From Chloroflexota bacterium (GTDB taxonomy: Bacteria > Chloroflexota > Dehalococcoidia > Lucifugimonadales > JACPQL01), in NCBI GenBank assembly GCA_016190445.1, contig JACPQL010000015.1, positions 1 through 36,505 on the forward strand: 36,505 nt of DNA. The letters are read 5' to 3'. This document shows, piece after piece, positions 9,050 through 17,184 of the stretch. The translations under genes were made by a program, and so were the position numbers. Under the pieces are notes generated by a model that was given only the letters and a program-made list of their open reading frames with translations, was not told the origin of the DNA and ran no database searches. The stretch's first letter is position 1. The number at the start of each line of letters is the position of its first letter.

Positions 9050-9092
9050 GCTCCCTTCAGAGGGTGGTGCCCCGGAGCATTGCGGAATAGTC

Positions 9093-9494
9093 CTAGTCGC
9101 GTATGGAGAACTCGATCAGGACGCCCTTGCCAGCCAGGGGGTGTACCCAGAAGCTGCGCATGGGGTCGCCCTCCTTGGCGTGGCTGTCCACTATTCGGAC
9201 ACCCTGCTTCACCAGCTTCTCGCGGACCTCCTGGGTGTTGTCCACCTGGATGGTGATATGGTGCAGCCCCTCTCCCCGCTCGTCCAGGAACTTCTGGATG
9301 CCACCCTTGTTGTTGATGGGCTCCATCAACTGGATATACCCGTCTCCGACCCTGAAGGTGGCCATCTTCACACCGTCGCCCTCGTTGACCGTGACCTGGG
9401 GCTTGGGCATTCCCAGGAGGTCCGAATACCAGGCGATGGCGGCGTTGATGTCCCGGACTGCGTGGCTGACCGTCTTGATGCGTTTGGCGCGCAT
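9093..9494 (-). CDS. VOC-family protein, methylmalonyl-CoA epimerase-like
   Basis: A 133-aa single VOC (glyoxalase/bleomycin-resistance fold) protein. The four expected metal ligands are in place: His11 (VSHAV), Gln55 (YIQLMEP), His78/79 in GEGLHHI, and Glu128 (VLIEF). GEGLHHI is characteristic of methylmalonyl-CoA epimerase and close relatives, and the length matches. If that assignment is right, it would interconvert the (R) and (S) forms of methylmalonyl-CoA or of a related acyl-CoA. An AGGAGGG ribosome site precedes the ATG. It is the last gene of the minus-strand cluster and is separated from it by 169 bp with a palindromic repeat. A lyase or dioxygenase of the same fold remains possible. 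Confidence 0.75.
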   Translation of the reverse strand: MRAKRIKTVSHAVRDINAAIAWYSDLLGMPKPQVTVNEGDGVKMATFRVGDGYIQLMEPINNKGGIQKFLDERGEGLHHITIQVDNTQEVREKLVKQGVRIVDSHAKEGDPMRSFWVHPLAGKGVLIEFSIRD

Positions 9495-9556
9495 AAGAAC
9501 CCTCCTCTTTATTTCTAATCAAGGCGTTTGCGCGTAAGGGCTTTGCCGCTCATGCC

Positions 9557-9638
9557 TGCTCGCTCATGGTGAACTCCGACTCCGTCGAGAGTCTCGATGA
9601 GCGAAGCCTCATCGGACTTGTCGAACCATGAGCGAGCA
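9557..9638 (-). repeat. Palindromic repeat, TGGTTCGACAAG core with hairpin insert
   Basis: Perfect 13-bp outer arms (9557-9569 and 9626-9638, TGCTCGCTCATGG and its inverse). Read on the minus strand, TGGTTCGACAAG and TTCACCATGAGCG are split by about 43 bp that hold two small hairpins: GATGAG...CTCATC and GACTC...GAGTC. It lies between the VOC gene and the MaoC-like gene. Confidence 0.75.
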
Positions 9639-9663
9639 TTTTCTTGAGCAGCGGAGCCGCTAC

Positions 9664-10101
9664 CTATGCTAGGCGGGCGCTGCCTGTTCCTACCATCACC
9701 TGGGCGCCTCGCTGGTTCTCCCCCCAGACCTCCACCTCCACGCGAGTGCCCCCGGCCTCCGGCTTGACATCCAGGATGCGCCCCTTGGTGGTCAACGTGT
9801 CGCCTCGGAGCAACATGCCTATCCACCGGACGGAGAGCTTGCCCGTAGTGTACCACTGCTGGCCGAAGTAGTCGGCCAGCATCTCCTCCGCCACGAAGGC
9901 GACCTGTAGCCCCTGCACCACGGGCGCCGGCCTTCCCAGCTTTTTTGCCACCTCTTCGCTGGTGTGCTGGTTCTCGCTATGGTGGCCGTACTTGTCCATC
10001 TTGTGCCAGGCGGAGAAGAGCCGCATCTCCTCCAGGCTGAAAGTATGCTTCAGCGCGGGGACGGCGTCGCCCACCTTTACCTTGTCCAGCGTTACAGCCA
10101 T
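9664..10101 (-). CDS. MaoC-like hot-dog-fold acyl dehydratase
   Basis: A 145-aa hot-dog-fold protein of the MaoC dehydratase type. The fold shows as DKVKVGDAVPALKHTF at the start, a hydratase-like segment (HHSENQHTSEEVAKKLGRPAPVVQGL, residues about 41-66) and a C-terminal strand pattern (GDTLTTKGRILDV; VEVEVWGENQRG). In (R)-specific hydratases this region reads D-x-N-x-x-H; here the His is present but the Asp is not obvious, so catalysis may rely on the partner subunit. It probably acts on a 3-hydroxyacyl-CoA or enoyl-CoA. A consensus AGGAGG precedes the ATG. It starts 12 bp after the upstream MaoC-like gene, so the two likely form a heterodimer. Confidence 0.82.
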   Translation of the reverse strand: MAVTLDKVKVGDAVPALKHTFSLEEMRLFSAWHKMDKYGHHSENQHTSEEVAKKLGRPAPVVQGLQVAFVAEEMLADYFGQQWYTTGKLSVRWIGMLLRGDTLTTKGRILDVKPEAGGTRVEVEVWGENQRGAQVMVGTGSARLA

Positions 10102-10113
10102 GATTTTCCTCCT

Positions 10114-10575
10114 TTAGCGGACTCGGGCCTGCTTGGGGTCTGGCAGGTTGGCCTGGATAGTCCGGTACCGCATCGCCACCTCGCCCTGCTGATTATAGAT
10201 GGTGGCCTCGGTGATGAAGTAATACTTCTCCCGTCGGATGTACTTGCTGGCCAGCTTCCCCTCAATGCGCACCTTGGTGCCCACGGGCACTGGCTTCAGG
10301 TACTCCGTCTCGATCCCGGCGTGGAGGCCGCCACCCGTAGCCTTGATGACATAGCGGGTGCCCCGCAGCCCGTTGGCCATCTGCTCCAGCACCATGGGCG
10401 GCACAACGGCTTGGCCAAAGGGGGAGCCCTTCGAGTACCAGTCGCGCTTGGAGCCGATGGAGTCCATGAACTGTTTCACATCCTCGGCAGTGACCACCTC
10501 CTCTATGGGGCCCAGAGCTGCCCCTTCCTCTACCTCCTCGTAAGTCACCTCCTTGGGTTTGAAGACCTGAGTCAT
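10114..10575 (-). CDS. MaoC-like N-terminal (FAS1-like) dehydratase domain protein
   Basis: A 153-aa hot-dog-fold protein resembling the N-terminal half of two-domain MaoC hydratases: KPKEVTYEEVEEGAALGP, then FMDSIGSKRDWYSKGSPFG and VVPPMVLEQM, then GLHAGIETEYLKPVPVGTKVRIEGKLASKY. It is expected to pair with the hot-dog protein encoded 12 bp downstream to make a complete (de)hydratase for acyl-CoA substrates. The ribosome site AAAGGAGGT is close to ideal. It follows the Ldh2-type dehydrogenase gene after 98 bp. The substrate is not evident; the cluster suggests a branched or aromatic acid route. Confidence 0.82.
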   Translation of the reverse strand: MTQVFKPKEVTYEEVEEGAALGPIEEVVTAEDVKQFMDSIGSKRDWYSKGSPFGQAVVPPMVLEQMANGLRGTRYVIKATGGGLHAGIETEYLKPVPVGTKVRIEGKLASKYIRREKYYFITEATIYNQQGEVAMRYRTIQANLPDPKQARVR

Positions 10576-10673
10576 GCCTGACCTCCTTTCGCGCTAGGCC
10601 TCACCGGTAGCCCGTTTGTAGCACTATGCGGGGGCTGTGTCAACAGCGGGAAGCCGGTTCGCCCTCAGATTGC

Positions 10674-11789
10674 CTAGTGGCGACTACCGCCGGCCCTGGG
10701 GCCTGAGAATGCCAGGTCAAAGGGCAGCTCCAGCTCCCGGCTGAGCCGCAGCAGCTCCTCGTACACGGGGGCGCTGAGAGGGATGCCCTCCCGGGTCCGC
10801 TGCCTCTTGCGCTCAAACTCGGGCCCTCCGGCCACGTAGATGCGCTCCACCCCCTTGGCCAGCTTGGAGGAGAGGAGCTGGCGCACCAGCGTGTCCACTC
10901 GACCCTGGAACTCAGCCAGGGGCATGAATCGCTCTATGTCTATGGCCAGGTAGAACCCGGAGGAGGTGATGGGGTCCTTGCCGAAGTGGATCATGGGTGG
11001 CACCTCTTGCCCAAAGAGCCCTCCTGAGAGGACGCCACCCAGCACCTCCACCATGGTGGCGAGGCCGAAGCCCTTGTAGCCACCGGCCCACTGGAAGAAG
11101 CCGTGCTCTATCGCCTCGTTGGGGTCGTCGGTGGGCACCCCGGAGCGGTCCAGGGCCCACTCCTTGGGAATGGGCAGTCCCTTCTTGGCCGCCAGTCGGA
11201 ACTTGCCGCCAGCCACCACCGTGGTGGCCATGTCCAGGACTATGGGCTCCTCTTTCCCAGCCGGGAAAGCCACGCTCATGGGGTTGGTGGAGAGGTTGGG
11301 TGTGATGCCACCAAAGGGCGGCACGATGGTGGGCCCGTTGTTCATGGCCATGCCCACCATGCCTCGGGAGGCGGCCATCATGGTGTAGAACCCCACCATG
11401 CCGGTGTGGGACATGTTCCTGGCGGTCACCCCCGCCAGGCCCACCTGCTTTGCCTTGTCCAGCGTCATCTCCATGGCCCGCTTTGCCACCGGCATACCAA
11501 AGGCCTTATCGCCATCTATGACCGCGGTGGAGGGGGTCTCCTTGACCACCTGTATCTTGGGGCGGGGGTTGATGATGCCGCTGCGGATCATCTGCACGTA
11601 GCCGCCAAGCCGCGTGACGCCGTGGGAGTCCACGCCTCGCAGGTCCGCCTCCACCAGTATCTCGGACACCGTCTCCGCGTCCTGGCGGGGCACGTTCATC
11701 GCCGTCAGCACGTCCCTCACAAAGGCCCGCAGCTTGCCGGAGTCCGTGGGATTGACCTCTGCCACCTTGACGCCTCGTTGCTGTGCCAT
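10674..11789 (-). CDS. Ldh2/malate-type NAD(P)-dependent dehydrogenase
   Basis: A 371-aa member of the Ldh2 (malate/L-lactate/ureidoglycolate/sulfolactate dehydrogenase) family, which is unrelated to Rossmann-type lactate dehydrogenases. Hallmarks are DSHGVTRLGGY (His56), MSHTGMVGFYT with the probable catalytic His, NNGPTIVPPFGG, STNPMSVAFPA, VLDMATTVVAGGK and the late GYKGFGLATMVEVLGGVLSG. Members oxidise 2-hydroxyacids to 2-oxoacids. The chosen ATG follows AAGGAGGTGAC. The frame is open to 11855, but that part overlaps the tandem-VOC gene and its ribosome site is poorer. It sits in the minus-strand cluster 44 bp after the tandem-VOC gene. The exact 2-hydroxyacid cannot be read from the sequence. 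Confidence 0.92.
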   Translation of the reverse strand: MAQQRGVKVAEVNPTDSGKLRAFVRDVLTAMNVPRQDAETVSEILVEADLRGVDSHGVTRLGGYVQMIRSGIINPRPKIQVVKETPSTAVIDGDKAFGMPVAKRAMEMTLDKAKQVGLAGVTARNMSHTGMVGFYTMMAASRGMVGMAMNNGPTIVPPFGGITPNLSTNPMSVAFPAGKEEPIVLDMATTVVAGGKFRLAAKKGLPIPKEWALDRSGVPTDDPNEAIEHGFFQWAGGYKGFGLATMVEVLGGVLSGGLFGQEVPPMIHFGKDPITSSGFYLAIDIERFMPLAEFQGRVDTLVRQLLSSKLAKGVERIYVAGGPEFERKRQRTREGIPLSAPVYEELLRLSRELELPFDLAFSGPRAGGSRH

Positions 11790-11833
11790 GTCACCTCCTT
11801 GTGGTGGTTTCTGCTTTTGTCTTGAGTCGGGCG

Positions 11834-12715
11834 TTAAGCGCCGGTTGGAGGCCACTCCGTGCCGGGTGTGGTGACCTGGGTGAGCTGCATGAAGACGCCC
11901 CCGGTGCTGAGCGGGTGGAGCCAGGCGTTCCTCTGGTGGCCGGAGTCCACCACCTGGGTCACCCGGGCCCCGGCCTCCTGGGCCCGCCTGACGGCAGCGT
12001 CCAGGTCCCGCACCTGCATGATGAGCAGGTACATTCCCTCGCCACGCTCCTTGAGGAAGCGAGCGCCGGCGCTGCCGGGGTCAATGGGCTGTAGGAACTC
12101 CAGGACAGTCCCGCTCTTCCCCAGGGGAGCATAAGCGGCCCGCAGCCCGAAGGCCAGGTTAGCATACCGCGCGGGGGTGATGCCGAACAGCCTGTGGTAC
12201 TGTCCTACCACGGTGTCCTGGTCCTCGGTTATCAGCGCCACCTGGCGGATTTGCCGCACGTTTCCCCGCTGACGGCGGGGTGTCCAGTTTGCCCCTGCCG
12301 GGGGCCAGGGGTTGGCCCCACGAGGCTCGCCCAGGCCTATGAGCACGCCGTGCACCGCCCGAGGGTGCAGGTGGATGTTGCCGTACTCCGGCGACTCCGT
12401 CTGCCAGACGATGGGAATTCCCTGCTCCTTCAGGTACTTCACCCCGCCCGCCGAGTCCTCTATCTCGAAGATGAGCATGTACAGCCCAGGGCCCTGGCGC
12501 TTCAGGAAGCGGGCCCCCGCGCTGTTGGGGTCTACCGGCTGTAGCAGTTCCAGGATGGTCGGTCCCACGGGGATGATGGCGTTGATGAGGCCGAACTCGC
12601 GCAGGTCCTGTCGCTCGTAGGGCTCCAGGTCAAAGGCGCGGCGGTAGAAGTCTACGGACTTCTCCAGGTCCTCCACCATGATGGCCACCTGACGTATGCC
12701 CTTGGTCTTTATCAT
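11834..12715 (-). CDS. Tandem VOC-domain protein lacking usual metal ligands
   Basis: A 293-aa protein with two VOC domains, residues about 5-130 and 150-290, joined by a Pro-rich linker (GANPWPPAGANWTP). Each domain opens with IRQVA(I/L) and has the EFG/GFGL and LELLQP/LEFLQP strands. The metal-binding positions of active VOC enzymes are changed in both halves: the first His is Ala (RQVAIMV; RQVALIT), the GEGLHH motif is GPGLYM and GEGMYL, and the last Glu is not apparent. It may therefore be a metal-free enzyme, a binding protein or a structural partner. The ATG has a clean AGGAGG. It lies 14 bp after the acyl-CoA-synthetase-like gene, in the same cluster. Confidence 0.85.
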   Translation of the reverse strand: MIKTKGIRQVAIMVEDLEKSVDFYRRAFDLEPYERQDLREFGLINAIIPVGPTILELLQPVDPNSAGARFLKRQGPGLYMLIFEIEDSAGGVKYLKEQGIPIVWQTESPEYGNIHLHPRAVHGVLIGLGEPRGANPWPPAGANWTPRRQRGNVRQIRQVALITEDQDTVVGQYHRLFGITPARYANLAFGLRAAYAPLGKSGTVLEFLQPIDPGSAGARFLKERGEGMYLLIMQVRDLDAAVRRAQEAGARVTQVVDSGHQRNAWLHPLSTGGVFMQLTQVTTPGTEWPPTGA

Positions 12716-12729
12716 GGCCGCCTCCTGTG

Positions 12730-14199
12730 CTATGTGTTGGCCGATGTGGTGCCTACGGCTACCTCCTCAGGCTTGGCCTTCGTCTCCTCTTTGGCCCGAT
12801 AGTAGTCCGCCAGCAGCCGGATGGCATGGGCAGCTCGCCCTGGGGTGGGGAAGAGGGCCAGGCCCGCCGCTACTAGCCGCTCCCGCATGGCTACCAGGGT
12901 CTCCCGGTGCCAGTCGAAGTTGGAGTAGGGCTCGCCCATGACAGCGGCCACGGGCTTCTTCACCTGGCTGGCCAGGGCAATTATAGAGTCCACCGTCTGC
13001 TCCACCCTGGCGCGGCCTTCAGGACGGTCCAGGGCGAACGTCTCCCCCACATTGGCAATGACCACGTCGTAGTTCTCGTCCTCCGCCATCAACTGCAACA
13101 CCCGGGCGGTGGTCAGCTTGCTTCCTCCCAGAATGGAGGTATCGGTGGGGTTGGTCACCCAGTCCCACAGGAAGGGGTCCAGCTCCCGCAGGCGCTCCCG
13201 CACCGCCTGGGGCAGGGGAGGCACCTGGAGGCCCGCCTCCTCGCACCGGTCTGCTGAGCTGACCATCTGCCCACCTCCACCACCTCCCACCGCCACCCGC
13301 GTGCCCCGCACCGGCGGCAGGAAGCGCAAGGCCACCAGGACATCCGCCATCTCCTCCAGGGAGGAGACCCAGATGGCGTTCACCTGGCGACTGAGGGCTT
13401 GCCACATCTCCTGGGAGCCGGCCAGAGAGGCGGTGTGGGAGGCCACGGCCCGGGCACCCGCCGGTGTGCGGCCCCCTTTCATCAGCACTACCGGCTTGAT
13501 GGAGGCCGCCTGGCGAAGAGCGCGGACCAACCGCCGTCCGTCCCGCGCCCCCTCCAGGTATACCCCGATCATGCGGGTCTCTGGGTCGTGGGCCAGGTAC
13601 TCCACCAGGTCCGCCTCGTTCAGGTCGGTGCCGTTGCCGAAGCTGATCACCTTGGAGAACCTGAGACCACGGGGCGCGGTGATAAACACTATCTCTGCGG
13701 CGTTGCCCCCGCTCTGGGAGAGAAAGGCGATGTCGCCCGGCTCCTTGGGCATGTTGTATTTGAAGGCGAGCCCAGCGGCCGGGACATAGAGCCCCATGCA
13801 GTTGGGGCCGATGACCCGCACTCCGCCCTCCCGTGCCCGGCGCACCAGCTCGCGCTCCAGGCGAGCGTCCTCCTCGTGGCCCGTCTCGCTGAAGCGGGCC
13901 GTATAGGACTGTAGCACCTTCACCCCCTTGGCCACGCACTCGTCCACCAGGCCCACGATGGCCGCCGCAGGCACGCAGGAGATGACGAGGTCCACGGGCC
14001 CGGGCACGGCTGACAGGGAGGGGTACACCACTGCCCCGTCTATCTCGCCGCCCGCACGGTTCACCGCGTAGACGGGTCCAGGGAAGTTGTGCTGCCGCAG
14101 GATGTGGAAGTACTGGGAGCCTTGCCTGGTCGTGTCCGCCGAGGCGCCCACCACGGCCACCGACCTGGGGTGGAAGATGTACTCCAGGCTGTGGGGCAT
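12730..14199 (-). CDS. CoA-binding acyl-CoA synthetase (NDP-forming) alpha-like protein
   Basis: A 489-aa protein similar to the alpha part of ADP-forming acetyl-CoA synthetases. The N-terminal CoA-binding Rossmann domain (HPRSVAVVGAS) is followed by succinyl-CoA-synthetase-like domains (RVIGPNCMGLY; IAFLSQSGG; SFGNGTDLNEADLVEYLAHDP) and KGGRTPAGARAVASHTASLAGS, where the His of SHT corresponds to the phosphorylated His of the family. No ATP-grasp domain is present, so a beta subunit encoded elsewhere would be needed for ATP formation. The ATG at 14199 follows AGGAGGAGC; the open frame to 14304 is upstream sequence containing the divergent promoters. It is the first gene of the minus-strand cluster and may make or use the cluster's acyl-CoA. 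Confidence 0.88.
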   Translation of the reverse strand: MPHSLEYIFHPRSVAVVGASADTTRQGSQYFHILRQHNFPGPVYAVNRAGGEIDGAVVYPSLSAVPGPVDLVISCVPAAAIVGLVDECVAKGVKVLQSYTARFSETGHEEDARLERELVRRAREGGVRVIGPNCMGLYVPAAGLAFKYNMPKEPGDIAFLSQSGGNAAEIVFITAPRGLRFSKVISFGNGTDLNEADLVEYLAHDPETRMIGVYLEGARDGRRLVRALRQAASIKPVVLMKGGRTPAGARAVASHTASLAGSQEMWQALSRQVNAIWVSSLEEMADVLVALRFLPPVRGTRVAVGGGGGGQMVSSADRCEEAGLQVPPLPQAVRERLRELDPFLWDWVTNPTDTSILGGSKLTTARVLQLMAEDENYDVVIANVGETFALDRPEGRARVEQTVDSIIALASQVKKPVAAVMGEPYSNFDWHRETLVAMRERLVAAGLALFPTPGRAAHAIRLLADYYRAKEETKAKPEEVAVGTTSANT

Positions 14200-14227
14200 A
14201 GCTCCTCCTGGTACAGAAGTGTCCCTC

Positions 14228-14233
14228 AGTATA
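14228..14233 (-). promoter_or_regulatory. Candidate -10 box for the 9093-14199 cluster
   Basis: TATACT on the minus strand would start RNA near 14221, about 22 nt before the ATG at 14199, leaving room for the AGGAGG site. No recognisable -35 lies at normal spacing. Confidence 0.4.
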
Positions 14234-14275
14234 CAACGGGCCGCCGGACCAGGCACGGGCCGTGCGCCCTTCACC

Positions 14276-14304
14276 TTGAAGCCGTGGCAGACACCCCATA
14301 TCAT
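14276..14304 (+). promoter_or_regulatory. Probable leaderless promoter of dgt-dnaG-rpoD
   Basis: TTGAAG (14276-14281), 17 bp spacer, TATCAT (14299-14304). The ATG of dgt begins at 14311, six bases after the -10 box, exactly where transcription should start. No Shine-Dalgarno site of normal strength precedes that ATG, which agrees with a leaderless message. Confidence 0.6.
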
Positions 14305-14310
14305 GGGGGC

Positions 14311-15372
14311 ATGCAGTTATCTTCAGTCCGCCGGCGCCTGGAGGCCTGGGAGGAGGAACGGCTCTCCCCGTGGGCCGCCAGGAGCAGCCAGGTGAGCCGC
14401 GACATGCCCGAGAGGCCCTGTGACCTGCGCACCGCCTTCCAGCGGGACAGGGACCGCATCATCCACACCAACGCCTTCAGGCGCCTTAAGCACAAGACCC
14501 AGGTGTTCATCGCTCCCCCGGGCGACCACTACGTCACCCGCCTGACGCACACCCTGGAGGTCATGCAGATAGGCCGCACCATCGCCAGGGCACTCATGCT
14601 CAACGAGGACCTGGTGGAGGCGGCCTCCCTGGGCCACGACCTGGGGCACACCCCCTTCGGGCACCTGGGGGAGGAGGTGCTGGACACCCTTCTCACCGGC
14701 GGGTTCCGTCATAGTCTCCAGAGCCTGAGGGTGGTGGAGCGGCTGGAGAAGAGTGGGAAGGGCCTCAACCTGACCCGTCAAGTCCGCGACGCCATTGTGG
14801 CCCATTCCAAGCCCAGGGGTAACTTTCTGGAGGTGGACGAGACTGAGGGGCTGGCGCCTGAAGCCCAGGTGGTACGCATCGCCGACGCGGTAGCCTATCT
14901 GAACCACGATATCGGCGATGCCATCCGGGCAGGCCTTCTGCGGGAGGAAGAGCTCCCCCGCGAGAGCCGGGAGCTGCTGGGCACCCGTCATTCCCAGCGC
15001 ATAGACAGCATGGTGCGGGATGTGGTTACATCATCCTGGGCCATCACAGAGGGTGGGAGGCCACCTATCGTGGGGATGAGCCCGCCGGTGGCCGCCGCCG
15101 TGTTCAACCTCCGCGAGTTTATGTTCGAGCGAGTGTACGTCCCTGCGGGCAGCGGTGAGGAGGCGGCGCGGGCCCGCGATATGCTGGAGTTTTTGTACGA
15201 ACACCTCCTCACTCATCCTGAGCAGGTGCCAGAGGTGTACTGGGTCCACGGCGACACCCGGGAGCGGGTCGCCGCCGACTACATCTCTGGAATGACGGAC
15301 AACTTCGCTGTCCAGACGGCAGAGATGCTGCGCCCCGGCGTTTCCGGGGGCGTGTTCCTGGGGAGGATCTAA
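14311..15372 (+). CDS. dgt: Deoxyguanosinetriphosphate triphosphohydrolase-like protein
   Basis: A 353-aa HD-domain protein of the dGTPase family, which cleaves dNTPs to deoxynucleosides and triphosphate. Visible motifs are the entry segment RTAFQRDRDRIIHTNAFRRLKHKTQVF (41-67), the metal site His80 (RLTHTLEV), His109-Asp110 (GHDLGHTPFGH) and a later Asp in RIADAVAYLNHD. The length fits the shorter dGTPase-like branch (about 330-380 aa) rather than the 500-aa Escherichia coli enzyme. The frame is open back to 14089, but the ATG at 14311 begins the conserved region and lies one transcription-start distance after a promoter. dnaG follows with a single-base gap, so this gene leads a replication and transcription operon. 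Confidence 0.9.
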   Translation: MQLSSVRRRLEAWEEERLSPWAARSSQVSRDMPERPCDLRTAFQRDRDRIIHTNAFRRLKHKTQVFIAPPGDHYVTRLTHTLEVMQIGRTIARALMLNEDLVEAASLGHDLGHTPFGHLGEEVLDTLLTGGFRHSLQSLRVVERLEKSGKGLNLTRQVRDAIVAHSKPRGNFLEVDETEGLAPEAQVVRIADAVAYLNHDIGDAIRAGLLREEELPRESRELLGTRHSQRIDSMVRDVVTSSWAITEGGRPPIVGMSPPVAAAVFNLREFMFERVYVPAGSGEEAARARDMLEFLYEHLLTHPEQVPEVYWVHGDTRERVAADYISGMTDNFAVQTAEMLRPGVSGGVFLGRI

Positions 15373-15373
15373 C

Positions 15374-17176
15374 TTGGCCCTTTCGGACGAGGTCAAGGCC
15401 CGCCTGGATATTGTGGAGGCGGTGTCCCAGTATGTGCCCGATCTCAAGAAGGCGGGGCGCTACTACCGGGCACGATGCCCCTTCCACGCGGAGCGCACTC
15501 CCTCCTTCTACGTCTTCCCGGAGCGGCAGTCCTGGAGGTGCTTCGGTGCCTGCGCCACCGGAGGGGACGTCCTCGGCTTCGTGATGCGGGCGGAGAACCT
15601 GGGGTTTGGCGAGGCGCTGCGCCTGCTGGCGGACCGGACGGGGGTGGCCATCCCATCGAGGCAGCGCCAGGCTGAGTGGGAGCCCCTGCTTCGCGCCAAC
15701 CAGGAGGCCGCCCACTTCTTCCAGGAGTGCCTGGCCTCCGCTCGAGGGGCTGGGGCGCGCTCTTACCTGGAGCGCAGGGGTGTAGGGGCAGCGGCGGTGC
15801 AGACGTTCTCTCTGGGGTTCAGCCCGGGCGGCGGCGACGAGCTACGGCGCCATCTGGCAGGGCTGGGCCTGTCCGATGAGTTGCTGCTCAGCGCAGGCCT
15901 GGTGACGGGTGGACAGGAAGGCCCTCTCAGGGATATGTTCCGCGGGCGGCTCATGTTCCCCATCCGCGATGCCGGGGGTCGGGTGGTGGGGTTCGGGGGC
16001 CGCGCCCTGGACGACTCCACCCCCAAGTACCTGAACACCCCTCGCACCCCCGTCTTCGACAAGGGCCATCTCCTCTATGCCCTGGACCTTGCCAGGGAGG
16101 CTATCCGTCGGGCCGACCAGGCTGTGGTGGTGGAGGGGTACATGGACGCCATCGCGGCCCACGAGCACGGCTACTCCAACGTGGTGGCCTCCATGGGCAC
16201 GGCTCTGACGGAACACCAGGTGGCGGCTCTCCGGGGTATGGCGGGCCACTTTGTGCTAGCCCTGGACCCCGATGCTGCTGGCCAGGAGGCCACTGTGCGG
16301 AGCCTGGAGTCCTCCTGGAAGGTGTTCGAGCAGCGGGCCGCTGTTCAAGGCCGGGGGGGAGTGACCCTGTATGAGCGAGGCCAGGCGGGTGGCTCCCTTA
16401 GGGTGGCCGTTCTTCCCCCGGGCGAGGACCCCGACCAGTTGATCCGCCGGCGGCCCCAGGAGTGGCGGGAGTTGATGCAGGGTGCCAAGGGGGTCCTGGA
16501 CTATCTGTTTGGCCGTGTGGCGGCCATGGCCGACTTGAGCACGCCCCAGGGCAAGGCCCGAGTGGCTGAGCGCCTGTTCCCTCTGGTGGCCTCGGTGGAG
16601 AATCCCTTCGAACAGGAGAGGTACTTCCGTCTGCTGGCAGAGACCCTGGGGGTTTCCCCCACCACTCTGGAGGCAAGCGTGGGCCGCCCCTTGCCCCGGC
16701 GTGGGCGACGTCGCGCCCCGGAGGCGGCGGCCTCCCCCTTCGCTTCAGGGCAGAGAGACCCCCTGGAGGAACACATCCTTGCTCTTCTCCTCCAGTACCC
16801 GGAACTGGCTGACCAGGCTGCGGGCCTGATTTCAGAACACTTCCGAAACCTGGAGAACCAGGCGGTGTTTACGGCGTGGCGGGAACATGGCATAATAGAT
16901 ATAAGTGCGGGTCTGGACGAGGACCTGACAGAATATTTGGCCACTCTGCTCAGCGAGGAACTCCCCCCCTCGGACCGGGGCGAGCGTGCCCGGTCCGTAG
17001 TTGCTTGTGTTAGACGGTTGGAGGAGCGTCGCCTCCGCGAGCTAAAGTCCCAGGAGGAGATGCTCTGGGACCAGGCTGTTCAGGATGGCGAAGGGGAGCA
17101 GGCTGAGCAGTTGCAGCGGCAGATGGTGGCTACAAACGAACGGCTGCGGTCGTTATTCGCGGAGAAGCACGGGTAA
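15374..17176 (+). CDS. dnaG: DNA primase DnaG
   Basis: A 600-aa primase that makes RNA primers at the replication fork. The CHC2 zinc-binding domain lies at 35-60, with Cys35, His38, Cys56 and Cys60. The last pair is CFGAC, that is C-x3-C, where E. coli has C-x2-C. The catalytic core (about 120-310) has the TOPRIM motifs VVVEGYMD (Glu254) and LALDPDAAG (Asp298, Asp300). Residues from about 450 form the helicase-binding C-terminal region ([17 protein letters not shown]). The start is TTG at 15374, 7 bp after GGAGG, which overlaps the end of dgt. It is cotranscribed with dgt and rpoD. Confidence 0.96.
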   Translation: MALSDEVKARLDIVEAVSQYVPDLKKAGRYYRARCPFHAERTPSFYVFPERQSWRCFGACATGGDVLGFVMRAENLGFGEALRLLADRTGVAIPSRQRQAEWEPLLRANQEAAHFFQECLASARGAGARSYLERRGVGAAAVQTFSLGFSPGGGDELRRHLAGLGLSDELLLSAGLVTGGQEGPLRDMFRGRLMFPIRDAGGRVVGFGGRALDDSTPKYLNTPRTPVFDKGHLLYALDLAREAIRRADQAVVVEGYMDAIAAHEHGYSNVVASMGTALTEHQVAALRGMAGHFVLALDPDAAGQEATVRSLESSWKVFEQRAAVQGRGGVTLYERGQAGGSLRVAVLPPGEDPDQLIRRRPQEWRELMQGAKGVLDYLFGRVAAMADLSTPQGKARVAERLFPLVASVENPFEQERYFRLLAETLGVSPTTLEASVGRPLPRRGRRRAPEAAASPFASGQRDPLEEHILALLLQYPELADQAAGLISEHFRNLENQAVFTAWREHGIIDISAGLDEDLTEYLATLLSEELPPSDRGERARSVVACVRRLEERRLRELKSQEEMLWDQAVQDGEGEQAEQLQRQMVATNERLRSLFAEKHG

Positions 17177-17184
17177 GGTGTGCC

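Larger units (their letters stand above)
8718..9092. other. Intergenic stretch with palindromic repeats
   Basis: These 375 bp lie between two minus-strand genes. No coding region is supported. The stretch contains the palindromic repeat at 8944-8996 and a perfect 20-bp palindrome at 9030-9049, which lies downstream of the VOC gene and could help end its transcript, although no T-run follows. A TACCAT-like -10 (minus strand, around 8790) could serve the ABC operon, but no -35 is seen. Confidence 0.6.

Noticed and set aside
13019-14299. Long open frame (426 codons) on the minus strand, alternate frame of the CoA-binding protein gene
   Set aside because: It is Gly/Arg/Pro-rich, has no recognisable domain and arises from the GC-rich third-position bias of the real gene in the same place.
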